Shown here in pieces: positions 44,673-57,297 of a DNA stretch of 64,000 nt. The notes beneath the pieces were generated by a model. The model ran no database searches. It was given only the letters and a program-made list of their open reading frames with translations, and was not told the origin of the DNA. Each line of letters starts with the position of its first letter. The first letter of the stretch is position 1. The translations under genes were made by a program, and so were the position numbers. The DNA is from Zychaea mexicana (Eukaryota; Mucoromycota; Mucoromycetes; Mucorales; Lichtheimiaceae), in NCBI RefSeq assembly GCF_025766255.1, contig NW_026516754.1:121777-185776 (forward strand), written 5' to 3'.

Positions 44673-47284
44673 TTAAGAGTAGATTACTTTTATTTTACGT
44701 GGTAAATATGTAAGAGCACAGCTATTGTCTATTTGAATAGGGGTAACAACAACGCCGGAATGGAGCCTCCCCAAAGGAACGACACACTGCCACATATACG
44801 GTTCGATTTCTAAATGGTAGACGTCCATGCCTAGCATCCTAAACAACTCAAAGACTTGCGTATTTAGTCGCAGGTACTCAACAAAAGCAAAAACGAACTG
44901 GCAGAAATTACCGTCGGTGGGATTGCGCAGGTTGTGGACAAAGAAATATAAAATGCACCCAGGACGAACGATCGCTTCAGTATGAAACTGAGTACTTGGG
45001 CAAACGACTGGGACATAGGTGCTGGTGTTGATGTGGCGAGACATTTCAGAAATGAACGTTTGGCCCAGGAGATCGACTGTTGCAAATTTGTAGAGGTGAT
45101 CGCTGACCTGATTACCACTAGTGCTGGCGAGTGACACAAAGTTCATGTCTGGAAACATCGATTGGTAATACTCGACAAGACAGTGGTAGTGGCGCGTATC
45201 CATGTACACCTTTTTGCCTGTCTTGAGGGGAAGACATGATGGTAGCAGCGGCTCCCAACCAACTACACTTACTCCCGCGGCATAGTCGAAATCTGATTGA
45301 TCCAAGAACGGCTGACAATCGTAATGCTCTTGCATGGCTTCTGATTGTGGCAGCAACAGCTCAGCAATCTGTCTAGCAATCGTGCTGTTGCCGCACCGCT
45401 CGACCACAACTCGTCGGACCATGTCATCAGCGAACACGACACTCAAGAACTTCTTCATGTACGTAAGCTCAAACGGTCTTTTTGGTTGGTGTGCTGGTTC
45501 TTGATGATCTTGTTGAACCGCTCAAAGCTGAATACCCACATGTTATAGCAGCTGCCAAAATTGAGTACCATGTCGCGAAGGTGAACATGCAAGTGCATAT
45601 TTGGCGTGACTTGATCTCTAGAGTACAATCTTGAAAAGTCGCGGCCAAATTTGAGCAGCAGTTGGTGGGCTTCCTCGTTTTCAGCGATGGTGATGGATGG
45701 CTTACACAGGAGACGTGCTGCTGTGACAAAGAGCAACCAGTGTGCCATCTTTTCTCCAAGCAATCTTCCCTTCAACAACGACGGCGAGAGTGCAACGGTC
45801 CACGACCTCCATTCATCCGACGTCATTCCAGAAATCCAGTCGCAATACAGCCGCGAGCGATGCTGTATGATGGGGGCACCACCATCTTTTCGAGGCAACT
45901 CTCCATATCGGTCAAATGCTCCTTGGTCAAGGTTCTGTCATCTTTCCATATGGTGGCCATGCGCTCGGCTGTCCCACAGAACATGTTGTGCATACAGTCG
46001 ACTATTGTCTGTGAAACGGGATCAAAGTATAGAAGACGATGCAACTCGGACCAGGTGTTCCATTTGACTTCTCCAACTGTGTCCTTTCGGTAGCCGTTTT
46101 TGCTGCCTTCCAAGCTTTTGCGTCTGCCAAGTTCTTTGCCTTTGTCCGCAATCTCCAAGGAAAGTCAAAGTTGGAGTAATCGCGCAGCCTTGGATTCTCT
46201 GCTTGCGATGGCCAGGAAATGTCGCAATGGTTACATCCGTAGAATGAGTTTGGACCTGTAAAGCCAGAAACCTTTCTTGAAGCCGGTATGTCCGATGCTA
46301 CGAACAATAGAGCTGCTCGCACTTTGACCAAGGAGCCGTCATCAATAACCATATCTTTGCCGTGATATAATTGTAACAGATCGTCGACCATTGGACGTAA
46401 GAAATTATTGATTTGCTCTATCAATACCAAAAAAAGAAAGGAAATCAGAATCACACATGCGAGACTCCAGAATCAACGAGCAAAAAGATAAGCAACAGTA
46501 TAATCGAAATGGTACCTTTGGAGCTTTCGTGGGGTCCTGGTGCTATACCGACTAATATGACATTTGATGACTTGAATCGTTCAGATCTTGGCAGGTTATT
46601 GATTGTCATATACAGGGCACCGACAGAATACGAAGTCTGCTTATCGAATGACTGGAACCAATCGACATTGAGCGTCAACATAAGTGAGTGTTGATTTCCG
46701 ACACGTCCAACGAATGATACAGGGTTTTCTGCTGTGGATTCTGGCGCCATTATCGACCACCATTTGCACCATCGTATACATCATCCAAAGAATTTGGTCG
46801 TGGGGTTCGCTTCCTCCAGTGCTCGAGTTTTTCGCCGAATCCTGGTCTACGCATCATAATTGCAAGGCTTGCTGACACAGGATGATACGCATACACTTTG
46901 GGAGGTACAAGGTTTCTGTTTCTCAAATGAAACAAGTTCATGCCGCATGAGGCTCGGTGTGCTGTCATTGGATGGGTGGGAACTTCTGGAACGAGCATTT
47001 CAAGTCGGTAGGTCATGTTCATTGGGATAGAGGCAGTGGCAGCTGGGACATATAACGATTGCTTGACTGCAATCCAAGAGCTCGTTAAGACCGGATAAGC
47101 GGCGTACAGTAGCCATTGACCGTGGGATACTGATTGGAATGTAGAGACCCGCAAAAACGACAGATAGAAAATGGAGGAGCAGCTCACCACCAGCCCTGCT
47201 CAAATAGCGATCTTGGAACAAGGCTAGGAAAAGGTAAAACATGATAATGAAGTCGGATGGTCGTGTAATATCTGTGTAGAACAT
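44673..47284 (-). pseudogene. Tnp2/CACTA (EnSpm)-type transposase gene, broken or multi-exon
   Basis: Ordered family blocks on the minus strand: a leader with CPSCHCLY (~47020), RRPGFGEKLEHWR and DVYDG (~46790-46850), LTLNVDWFQSFDKQTSYSVG then LYMTINNLPRSERFKSSNVI and LVGIAPGPHE (46530-46680), FLRPMVDDLLQLYHGKDMV, ALLFVASDIPASRKVSGFTG and YGCNHCDISW (46210-46420), YFDPVSQTIVDCMHNMFCGT (~45970), and a long C-terminal region to 44673. This is the Tnp2 transposase layout of CACTA-like elements. Blocks lie in at least four frames; GT-AG introns may explain some shifts (e.g. near 46420-46510) but the shifts near 47030 and 45860 look like indels. Terminal CACTA repeats were not found. Confidence 0.75.
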
Positions 47285-48440
47285 AGTGTATGAGATACTA
47301 ATAATTTGAATTTCGTGCTACTATCTTTAGTTTATACGAGAACATAAATTTACCATCGGTGTTTTCGTCCTCTTCTCCCTCAACAGTAATGTCGAATGTC
47401 GAAACTGATGGTGCGGTTGCAGCAAGTCAATCGTGCTTGTAGCTTGGCCGCTGGTCTCACTCAAGCTTGAATCGAGCTCCATTGGTGTGGCTAATGGGTC
47501 AAATGGCAATAACGTTAATGGTCTGATCGTCGATACTAGCACCGAACAACCGAAGACGTTCCTACTCTGAAGACAAATGGCAACTTACAACTTTCGCCGG
47601 TGCTTGGCTGATCCGAATAGAGTAGCTGGAGGTTTGAACGACCTTCGCGCCATGCAGAAACTAGAAGGATGGCCATTTATGTATTAGGAACCATACAACA
47701 ATATATACACAACAACATATACAGCAATATATATACGACAACATACACTTGGCTATTCCATGGTCGTGACGATGGCGACGTTCTGTTCGTGCTGACACAA
47801 GCTTACAGTGCGAGTCGTTTGAAACGAAACAACTGTCGCAATGACACAGTACAGCTCTGTTTGGATCCAGTGTAAGTGATGGAAGCGTGGGGGAGTTGAC
47901 ATAATGAAGGTACTTGAAAAAAAATGGTTATATGATCCAAAGACTTATTTTATCCAGCTTATATATAGTCGAAGCAGAAAACTTATGCAGAAAGTACTTG
48001 GAAGCTATTATTGCTTTGGACTTTGGACGGATGAGGATGCTATATTAATTGTTGGAAATGCACAGCAATGCCGGTGTGGATGTGTAGTCGTTTTTGGTAA
48101 ATGCTACTATGCAGGTAGAGTAAACACCCTTTTTGAAGTGCGTTTTATTTTCACAGCCATCTTCATGTAGAACAGTAAGTTGCAGATGAATTTTTTGCAG
48201 GTACAATTATCTTACACAGCAACCAGAGGGTAACAACTTTTTTTCGTGAAAAATGAAATAAAAAACAGCTGCTCACAACTGGATTGATAGTGTTTTCTTA
48301 TTATAATGTGATGGCGCAGATCGATAAAAAAACCAGGATGTGCATATTCCACGTCTCATTGTATAATGGTAGCTGTATGACGCTTACAGCAGCAAACGAA
48401 AAGAATGGAAATGCACATGCACGAACAAGGCTTTGACCTA
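47285..48440. other. Possible 5' part of the Tnp2 gene, otherwise no gene seen
   Basis: 47285-47600 may encode an acidic N-terminal part of the Tnp2 protein on the minus strand (FDITVEGEEDENTDGKF) but with several stops. An 88-codon plus-strand frame at 47904-48170 has no recognisable domain. Confidence 0.35.
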
Positions 48441-48449
48441 GTTGATATA

Positions 48450-48725
48450 TATTACAGCGGGCAGCATCTGGATTTGGTAACTTTGTCTATGCATGTTTTT
48501 TTTCTCCCGCACAATGAGATATGTATACTTTTGCCTTCAATACGACGGATGATAAATGATGGGTAATATACAGCGGACAGCATCTCGATTTGGTATTGTT
48601 TCTTTGCTGTTTTATCGTTGTCCCTACACTAACATATCCTATCTTTCTTATGCATGACTTTGGCTTTAGTAATAGATAGCGTACAGCGGGCAGCGTCTCT
48701 TTTTAGTATATATAATTTTCTCTCT
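48450..48725. repeat. ~110-bp degenerate tandem repeat around cagcgggcagc
   Basis: Three copies of (ta)tacagcgggcagcatct followed by (gg)atttggta at ~48453, ~48570 and ~48680, with related sequence between. Function unknown. Confidence 0.65.
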
Positions 48726-49172
48726 TTCTTTCCAAGCATCTATGTATTCTGTTATGTACTACGCACTCATGGATGTTATACAACAGACATGCCCCGAATC
48801 TGACAATGCTGTCTCACTTACTTCAAAGCAAAACTAATCTCCATCACATAGCTAAGAAAGAGAAACAACAATTACCATCCTCGCGCGATTAGATGCATCC
48901 CTGTCTATAATATATGTCTACTTTTCCTGAGACTTGTTTACAGATTTTATACATCAAGGCATATCATGCAAAAGTGTTCCAGATGGCCTGTACCGAATAG
49001 CTCATTCAGAGAACGGACATCTCAACTTATTTAGCCAAGACTGTTATCTAGTAGAGAGCTCGGTAACTTGGTGTCTGAATCATCCATTTCAACTAAAGTA
49101 TAAATAGATGGGCCATTCTCTAGCATTGATAGGCATCATAGCAATCTATATCGTCACTACTTTCTCTACTAC

Positions 49173-49545
49173 CATGTTCCCAGCAGGTCAATTCCACCAA
49201 CAAAGCTTTTCTCTAGTCAATAACAATGAAATCCAGTCATTACGCTAGTAAGTAAGACAGCTAGAACAGAGAGTTGTGGCATATATTCAGAGCCACAATA
49301 CAAGCAGTGCTAGAAGTGATACCAAGAGCAATAGCAGTAGTAGTATGATGGTACGTATTTGTAGAAGCTTTACAAATCGACACTTATTTTGCATGGGCTA
49401 TTATAAACATCTCATCAATGATGATATATAGAGTCTTCTGCAAGAAGCCTATTCCTCTGTATCCAGACACCAAGGTCTCGCGTGGGATTACAGCCTACGC
49501 ATCAATGATGAACCAAACTGTACCATCATAAATCAAGTTCTGGGG
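49173..49545 (+). pseudogene. Gene fragment truncated by an AT-rich element
   Basis: A possible start MFPAGQFHQQSFSLVNNNEI is followed by a stop, then QLEQRVVAYIQSHNTSSARS and, after a gtacgt...atatag intron-like segment, SLLQEAYSSVSRHQGLAWDY. It then meets AT-rich DNA at ~49560. Codon use is host-like. Family not recognised. Confidence 0.35.
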
Positions 49546-49559
49546 ACAAGTCGGAATTG

Positions 49560-51256
49560 ATGCAATTTTACTATTATCTATTAACAAAATAAATACAATA
49601 GAAATTGAAAAAATAGTATAATAAAAAATGGACATTGATAATATAAATATCGAATTTAAAAATAAATTAAATAATGAAGTTAATAAATTAATAGTTAATA
49701 ATTGGAAGTTTTTACAGGATCCTTGGCCTGAAATAAAAAATAGATTTAATCATCGTACAAAAATAAAAGATATAAAAAGTAATGAAATTATGAAAGAAAT
49801 AAAAAATGAACTATTAAAAATATTAGGATATATTCCTGTTTATTATTTTTTAACTAAATTATATACTAACCGAGAATATCCAGGACCTTATCGTGAAGTA
49901 GAAAAAGGATTAATTTTATTATATCATATAGTATCTAGTAGAACAGGACCTGAAATGGTAAATATAATTCCATACATATCTTTTTATGATTTATATAAGG
50001 ATTTTTGGATAAATAATTATAATAATATTAATAAACAAGTAAAAAATAATTTAGAAAATTTATTTTCAAATATAAAAACTCGAATTTTAGTAGCAAATAC
50101 ATATAATCCAAATGGATTTGAAAATATAACTTTATATATTGATGGTCATGATAGTAAAATAAAATACTATAATCCAAATGAAAGTAAAAGTGGATTGTAT
50201 TCATATAAATTAAAGGGACCTGGTTTAATAACTCAAATAATAGTAGATATTAATAAAAGTATTATATATATTTCAAATAGTAAAAAATGTGCAAAGGGTA
50301 ATGATGGAACTATGTTCCTTAATATAAAACTATATAAAAATATAAATAATTTAGATTGTATTAGAATAGAAGGTGGATATAATCTATTTGTTGAAAAATT
50401 TATAGAAAATACAAATGAATATGGTTATGATTTTAGTCATAATAATTTTGTTATCCAATAAGAAAAGAGGTTAATAAAAATTTAACTGTTAATGAGTTAA
50501 ATTATAATAGTAAATTTGGCTCATTTAGATCTGAAATTGAAAGTCAATTTTCTATATTAGTATCAAAATTTAATAGATTTAATAATAATAAAGCAGCATT
50601 ATAAATGTCTGATAAAAAATATTATAATCTTCAATTCTGTGTTGCATATTTATTAAAGAATTTTTATAACTTTTGTGAAAAATATAATATAGAAGTTCAA
50701 TCTCATCATATGGCATGGTATGGTGATAGATTTAAATTTCCTACAAAAATAAATAAAATTAATTTAGTTTTTAGTAGTGAACAAAAAGTAAATAAACAAT
50801 ATAATGAATTGAGAGAATTACAATCTAACATTTTAAATTTAAATATTGAAGATATTGAAAAAGATATAGAAAAAAATATAGATAATAATGAATTTTCAAT
50901 GAATAAGGTACCTAAGAAAAGAAAATATAACCAACAAAAGAATAATGATAATATATTTCAGGTAGAAAAAATAATAGATCATATGGTTGATAATAATAAT
51001 AAATTAATATTTTATGTAAAATGGCTTGGTTATAGTGATGATGAAAATACTTGGGTAAAACAAAATGATTTTAATACAAAAGATATTGTTAATTATTATA
51101 TGAAAGAAAAAAATCTTTAAATAAAAAAATAGCATAGTCTACCCTATATATTCAAAGAGGATAAATCCTCTTTTTTTTTGTAAATATAATGAATTACATC
51201 TGTATGAGTTATTGCATTACTCTATTAATAATATCAGTTAAACTAAGAATCCCTCC
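49560..51256 (+). mobile_element. AT-rich DDE-chromodomain element
   Basis: Base composition drops sharply to almost all A/T for 1.7 kb. The right tip, read inward from 51256, is ggagggattcttagtttaac, resembling other GGAGG tips (43138, 56340). The left end is not defined. A hairpin (aaagaggataaatcctcttt) lies at ~51156, possibly a terminator. Confidence 0.65.
49628..51120 (+). pseudogene. DDE superfamily endonuclease with C-terminal chromodomain
   Basis: Catalytic-looking motifs: first Asp in ITLYIDGHDSKI, second in CAKGNDGTMFLN, Glu in GSFRSEIESQF. The C-terminus (50960-51117) is a chromodomain: FQVEKIIDHMVDNNNKLIFY-VKWLGY then ENTWV. Chromodomains can steer insertion to methylated-histone chromatin. 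Two breaks: a 1-nt frameshift near 50456 (after HNNFVI) and TAA at 50602-50604 between NNKAAL and MSDKKYY. Codons are strongly biased to A/T-ending, unlike neighbouring genes. From memory, similar chromodomain endonucleases are common in Glomeromycotina. A degraded 5'-half paralogue is at 56340-56835. Confidence 0.75.
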
Positions 51257-51339
51257 ATTGCATACAGGATTTTTCATCTCCTAGCGGACGTTTGAACTTT
51301 TATTTAGGCAGAAGTAATTTAATTTTAGGTAGAGTGGAC

Positions 51340-51760
51340 ATGAATGTTAATCTGAGTGGACATGAATAAAAGTTAATCTGGATATGAATAATAATTGATC
51401 TGGACATGAATGAAAATCAAGCTGGACATGAATGAAAATCGAGTTGGACATGAATGCAAATCGATCTAGACATAAATGAAAATCGAGCTGGACTTGAATA
51501 TAAATTGACCTGGACATGAATGAAAATCGATCTAGACATAAATGAAAATCGAGCTGGACATGAATATAAATTGACCTGGATATGAATAAAGATCAATCTG
51601 GACATGAATATAAAACGATCTGGACATGAATATACATCAACCTGGACATGAATATAAATCGATCTGGACATGAGTAAAATCAATCTAGACAAAATAAAAA
51701 TCAATCTGTACATGAATGAAAATCATTTTGACAAGAATAATAATCAATCTAAACATGAAT
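51340..51760. repeat. 22-bp subterminal repeats, left arm of copy 2
   Basis: Units like gacatgaatgaaaatcgagc-tg. Apparent minus-strand protein frames here are repeat translation. Confidence 0.9.
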
Positions 51761-52924
51761 AATAGACAACCTAGACATAATAACAGTCAACCTAGACATA
51801 GTTTTAATCAACTAAGACATAATAAAAGTTGAAGTAGATAATATATTAAGTGTAGCAGAGCAGAATATTTGAGTACTTAAGATTTTCAATTCAAGTCAAG
51901 ACATAATAGAAGTTAAGCAGTACAAAGCCAATGTCAAGATATAGTAGTATGGCTGGTTCACTCGTGACAAAAAGCTTGTAGGCTAATGTACAGGAAATGG
52001 CAAGGGTGCATCAGAGACTCACTACTGTGCGCATAAGCCTATTTTGCTGCTGTGGGAACAGGGCCTGAGCGTTTCCCCTCCATTCATTTTACCTGGGTTG
52101 AGTTTAACACAAACTGGAGGCTGGTGGCTGAGGTAGGTGGAAAGTGTGGGGTTTGTTAGCAGCAGCAGGGATCCTTTTTCTTTCTCATTACCAGTCGCCA
52201 TGGCAATTTAACAGCTGCGACGCACACTTGTAAATGGCTCCTACTCTCTTCACGATGAACAAAAAACAAAGAAAACAAAACGGCACAATCTACGGATTTA
52301 TTGAAAAACGAAATGAAGGTAACTGTTTTCTTAAGAAAAGCATATGCTCAAGATTTGTAAGGAGTAGACCGCCGTTACTGCTGCTTAAAAAAAACGCTGG
52401 GTAAGTGAACAAGGGAAGGAAAGGTTATCGGTTGTGCTTGGGGTATAGCTTTAGTGGACATATGCCCATTCAGAATTACTGTTTTTTTTCTTCTCTGTAT
52501 ATACTTGATGCACCATCTTGCACCATTCCAACGTCAGACTTGCGTGTGTAATACAACATCGTCCTCTACCTGCACAAACGATTTGTACTCACAATAAGAA
52601 CGACGCAACAATCTTCTTCTCCATTACTCATACACAATTATAACAACATGACGCTGATCCGCTATTGACTTGTAAAATATACAGCCTGACGCGATTACTT
52701 TTTACCTTTTGTATATACCAACGTTAACATCGCCGGTCTTCATAGATAAATGAGCTGTAGATAGCAGGAAGGATAATAGACGGGTTTCTTTCCGTTTGTG
52801 TTGATATGGATTGGATGAAAATAAAGTATAATGGCCGATATATAAGAACGACAAAAAAGAAGGTTCTATAAGAGTCATACAAGTGCGAAGGATGTTGTTT
52901 CGTGGTGAAGGATGGTTACTGTAA

Positions 52925-53146
52925 TTATTGATATTGCATGGCAGAGCGTCTGGAGCCATGCACGGTCTCGCGTTTGTGAACCCATTTGTAGCCACACAAT
53001 TCCGAGATGTGATCCTTGAAAATCTGCCATCGAGCAGCAGGAACGCACACGAACTCATTTGGAATGAGTGCAAGAACTCTACGTACAGTCGAGTGAGAGA
53101 GAGCGTAGCGAATGTCGTCAAGGGTAGTAACTTGTCGGTTGTTCAT
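52925..53146 (-). CDS. Small conserved ORF of the palindromic element, copy 2
   Basis: Homologue of 24547-24768: MNNRQVTTLDDIRYALSHST through ELCGYKWVHKRETVHG to the stop. The open frame upstream (LLLQQQLYLLLIT) is also shared. No stop or indel separates the copies, although the flanking DNA has several. Unknown function. Confidence 0.45.
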   Translation of the reverse strand: MNNRQVTTLDDIRYALSHSTVRRVLALIPNEFVCVPAARWQIFKDHISELCGYKWVHKRETVHGSRRSAMQYQ

Positions 53147-54699
53147 AGTTGTTGTTATTAACAACAAATAAAGTTGCTGTTGTAATAGCAAAGAAACTTC
53201 CTCCTTCATAACAGCAAACGCCTTTTCTTCTTTGTCCCTGCCATATTATTAACACCGCTCAGAGCTATATCCATGAAGCACTTGTAATAACATACAATCC
53301 CATCTCACACCCGTTTATGCAAACAATTGAAACATAATGACTACATAATGTATGATCTTTTACTTTTATTATTTTATCCCAACCATAACATCTACAGTAA
53401 CAATAATAAAACACTACATTCCACCCATCAGCATACATACTGTAACTACCTTATCCATCAAGACCGGCAATGTTGTGTTGGCATATGCAAAAAGAAAGGT
53501 AATCGTCGTTGCCATCGTGTGTGTGCGACTACAGCGAATTGCAGAGGAGGATTATAGTTGTAGTGGTGTGTATGCATCATAAGAATATAATTATCATCGC
53601 GTTGATGTGTATACAAACAGCAAAGAAAGAGATGACCGTCAATATGATGATGATGTGCTTGTACGTACAAGTGTTAAAACAAAAGACCGGCGTTATAGTC
53701 GTCATCATGTAATATGGGCGTACATGATAGTGAAAGGTGAATACGTCAGGCTGTATATTTTGCAAGTCAATGGCGGATCAGTGCCATGTTGTATATGATT
53801 GTGTATGAGTAATGGAGAAGAAGATTGTTGCGTCGTTCTTGTTGTGAGTACTAATGGTTTGTGCAGGTAGAGGACGATGTTGTATTACACACGTAAGTCT
53901 GACGTTGGAATGGTGCAAGATGGTGCATCAAGTATATACAGAGAAGAAAAAAAACAGTAATTCTGAATGAGCTTATGTCTACTAAAGCTATACCCCAAGC
54001 ACAACCAGTAACCTTTCCCTTCCCTTGTTCACTTACCCAGCGTTTTTTTAAGCAGCAGTAACGGCGGTCTACTCCTTACAAATCTTGAGCACATGCTTTT
54101 TTTAAGAAAACAGTTACCTTCATTTCGTTTTTCAATAAATCTGTAGATTGTGCCGTTTTGTTTTCTTTGTTTTTTGTTCATCGTGAAGAGAGTAGGAGCC
54201 ATTTACAAGTGTGCGTCGCAGCTGTTAAATTGCCATGGCGACTGGTAATGAGAAAGAAAAAGGATCCCTGCTGCTGCTAACAAACCCTACACTTTCCACC
54301 TACCTCAGCTACCAGCCTCTAGTTTGTGTTAAACTCAACCCAGGTAAAATGAATAGAGGAGAAACGCTCAGGCCCTGTTCCCACAGCAGCAAAATAGGCT
54401 TATGCGCACAGTAGTGAGTCTCTGACGCACCCTTGCCATTTCCTGTACATTAGCCTACAAGCTTTTTGTCACGAGTGAACCAGCCATACTACTATATCTT
54501 GACATTGGCTTTGTACTGCTTAACTTCTATTATGTCTTGACTTGAATTGAAAATCTTAAGTACTCAAATATTCTGCTCTGCTACACTTAATATATTATCT
54601 ACTTCAACTTTTATTATGTCTTAGTTGACTAAAACAATGTCCAGTTTGACTGTTATTATGTTCAGGTTGTCTATTATTCATGTTTAGATTGATTATTAT

Positions 54700-55160
54700 T
54701 CTTGTCCAGAACGATTTTCATTCCTGTAAAGATTGATTTTTATTTTGTCTAGATCGATTTATATTCATATCCAGGTCAATTTATATTCATGTCCAGATCG
54801 TTTTATATTCATGTCCAGATCGATCTTTATTCATGTCCAGGTCAATTTATATTCATGTCCAGCTCGATTTTCATTTATGTCTAGATCGATTTTCATTCAT
54901 GTCCAGGTCAATTTATATTCAAGTCCAGCTCGATTTTCATTCATGTCTAGATCGATTTTCATTCATGTCTAGATCGATTTTCATTCATGTCCAACTCGAT
55001 TTTCATTCATGTCCAGCTTGATTTTCATTCATGTCTAGATCGATTTTCATTTATGTCCAACTCGATTTTCATTTATGTCCAGCTTGATTTTCATTTATGT
55101 CCAGATCAATTATTATTCATGTCCAGATTAACTTTTATTCATGTCCACTCAGATTAATAT
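54700..55160. repeat. 22-bp subterminal repeats, right arm of copy 2
   Basis: Inverted counterpart of 51340-51760, with slightly more units. Confidence 0.9.
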
Positions 55161-55241
55161 TCATGTCTACTCTACCTAAAATTAAATCACTTCTGCCTAA
55201 ATAAAAGTTCAAACGTCTGCTAGGAGATGAAAAATCCTGTA

Positions 55242-55799
55242 TATATATTTTTTTAATTTTTTTAGTATTATTTCTTTTTTTTTCTGCTTTTTTTATTAGT
55301 GTTTTATTTTTTTTTCTCTTTTTTTCGTATATGTAGCTTACTATGTTGACAGCATAGAAAGTCAGGTTTATTATTACCAATGTTTGTCTTAATCTTTTTA
55401 TGACACATGCGACCCTCTTTTTTTCCTCTTCTATGTATACAGGTACATACATTTGGACTAGTATTCATATACTAAAAATAGTTAGTTTTTGTTTCAACTA
55501 TTTTTTCTTTTATTATACTTTCCATCATCTTTTGCTTTTTTTCTTTTGTTTGGCATAGAATTTCATCATCAAAATACTTCTCCATCACCTGACTCATAAT
55601 TTTTTTTTAAGATTTTATCATAGACTGTTTGCATATAAGAATTTCAGTATTGAGGATAACCATTTTTTATTAGTTGATATTATTATGATTGTATTTTTAT
55701 ATAATAAAAAAAATTCAATATTACTTTTTTGATTTTTAGAATTCAGCTGATAATTAAAAATTTTCTGACACAAAATTATATAGTCATAAACCGATTAGT
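55242..55799. other. No gene seen
   Basis: T-rich low-complexity DNA (ttttttctcttttttt). A 105-codon minus-strand Lys-rich frame here is compositional. Confidence 0.4.
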
Positions 55800-56339
55800 T
55801 CCCTATATTGTGAGATAGATTAATGCAGGTACATAACTAATTTTTCATTATTTGTATTCATTGTTGATTTATTATACCTCTAGTTTCTTACTTCGTTTCC
55901 CTCAACAAGTTCTCCCGAAATCGTCGCGTCATTCGCTTGTTAGATCTCATTGCCATTGCTTTCACAGATCGGAATTCCTTTACCATTTCAGTGATCTTTT
56001 TTCACCCAGCAATGACCAGACACTTGAGGTGCGCGCTCAATCCTCACTCTGTAGGTTGCAATCGGTAGACACTCTGGAACACTCTCGTTTTCGAGGTCGA
56101 GAATAATAGGCGTGTTGCTGTTGTTGTTGGACATTGCGTGTTTTAATAGCAGTAGTAGAAAAGTCTGTGTATTGAAGAGGGCGCTTATTTATTTTTTTGA
56201 TCTTTCTACTATAGACTATACTAGGTCCGCGATTCTCGTTTATTCATAATCATACTTTAACAGAATGCACAAAGGTTTTGTCTCATATTGATATTTATTA
56301 TCAGATGGTGCATTAATAAGAGATGTACAATTCCCCTCC
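55800..56339 (-). pseudogene. MULE 5'-end fragment (paralogue of 31240-31790)
   Basis: Collinear with the first exon, intron and 5' flank of the MULE at 27113-31579, including the start MSNNNSNTPIILDLENESVP. The match ends at 56339, exactly where the GGAGG tip of an AT-rich element begins, so the fragment was cut by that insertion. The other end stops in AT-rich DNA near 55800. Confidence 0.8.
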
Positions 56340-56835
56340 GGAGGTTAACTATTAGTTGCTGTTTTTATTAAAAGTAAAGACTTGAGAATTAATTAAGGGT
56401 TGAGATTTATTCTTGTAGTTGAAAATTTTTAAAATTGAATTTATATATATATAAAAAGATATTATAAAATATAGAAACTGAAATAAATATTGAAGAATAA
56501 ATAAATAATGAAGTAGATAAAATTTTTATTAATAACTGGGAATTTTTAGATATAAATTGACTAAAATTATATTATAACTATAAACATAGAACTGAGTTAA
56601 AACATATAAAACATATAGATGAAATTAAAGAAGGATTAGTTAATAAATTAGGTTATATTTCAGTTTTTTTCTTTTTAATAGTAATATATACAAACAAAGA
56701 ATACCTAGGTCCATATTTCAAGATGGAAAAGGGTTTATTTTTATTATACCATTTAGTTTCTAGTATTGTAGGAATAGATATAAATAGATATCTCCCTCAA
56801 AGTAGTTTTCATAAATATTATAAAAAGTTCTGGAT
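56340..56835 (+). pseudogene. AT-rich DDE-chromodomain element, 5' half, decayed
   Basis: Starts with the tip ggaggttaactattagttgc. The translated remainder aligns with the N-terminal half of the 49628 protein: NNEVDKIFINNWEFL, then LGYISVFFFLIVIYTNKEYL, then KMEKGLFLLYHLVSS and FHKYYKKFWI, with several stops. It ends abruptly at the foldback element at 56836, so the catalytic and chromo parts are lost. Confidence 0.75.
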
Positions 56836-57297
56836 CAAAATACTTATTCTGCCCCAAATTTAACTTTGAAAGTCAGTTGCGAGAGAGTATAAAGACAGTT
56901 GAAAAAAACCATTAAAGTGTACTTGTCATCTTGTTTCATAAGAGAATTGTATATTTCAACCATATGAAAGGTAAGTAAAGAGAGAATGGGAGGGGCAAGA
57001 TCTTACTACTACAAGAGGAGAAACAAAAATGGAGGTAAAAAAGGAAGTTGTAAAGAAGTATTAATAACCAACCAAGTTTATTTCTTATATGAAAAGTGGT
57101 TTGTTTTTTACCTCCATTTTTGTTTCTCCTCTTGTAGTGGTAAGATCTTGCCCCTCCCATTCTCTCTTTACTTAGCTTTGATATGGTTGAAATATACAAT
57201 TCTCTTATGAAACAAGATGACAAGCACACTTTAACTGTCTTTACACTCTCTCCCAACTGACTTTCAAAGTTAAATTTGGGGCAGAATAAGTATTTTG
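56836..57297. mobile_element. Foldback element, ~462-bp near-perfect palindrome
   Basis: caaaatacttattctgcccc at 56836 is matched inverted at 57297 and the symmetry continues for ~200 bp per arm (e.g. ttcataagagaattgtatat / inverse), with a ~60-bp loop near 57045-57100. Both arms are still highly similar, so it is recent or maintained by gene conversion. No ORF of its own. Confidence 0.9.

Larger units (their letters stand above)
51265..55239. mobile_element. Giant palindromic TIR element, copy 2 (3.98 kb)
   Basis: Tips CAGGATTTTTCATCTCCTAG at 51265 and the inverse ...GATGAAAAATCCTG ending 55239, each bordered by TA (51263-51264, 55240-55241). Inverted arms and centre are collinear with copy 1, same orientation. 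Inserted 8 bp beyond the right tip of the AT-rich element. 22-bp subterminal repeats occupy ~51340-51760 and ~54700-55160. Confidence 0.92.
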
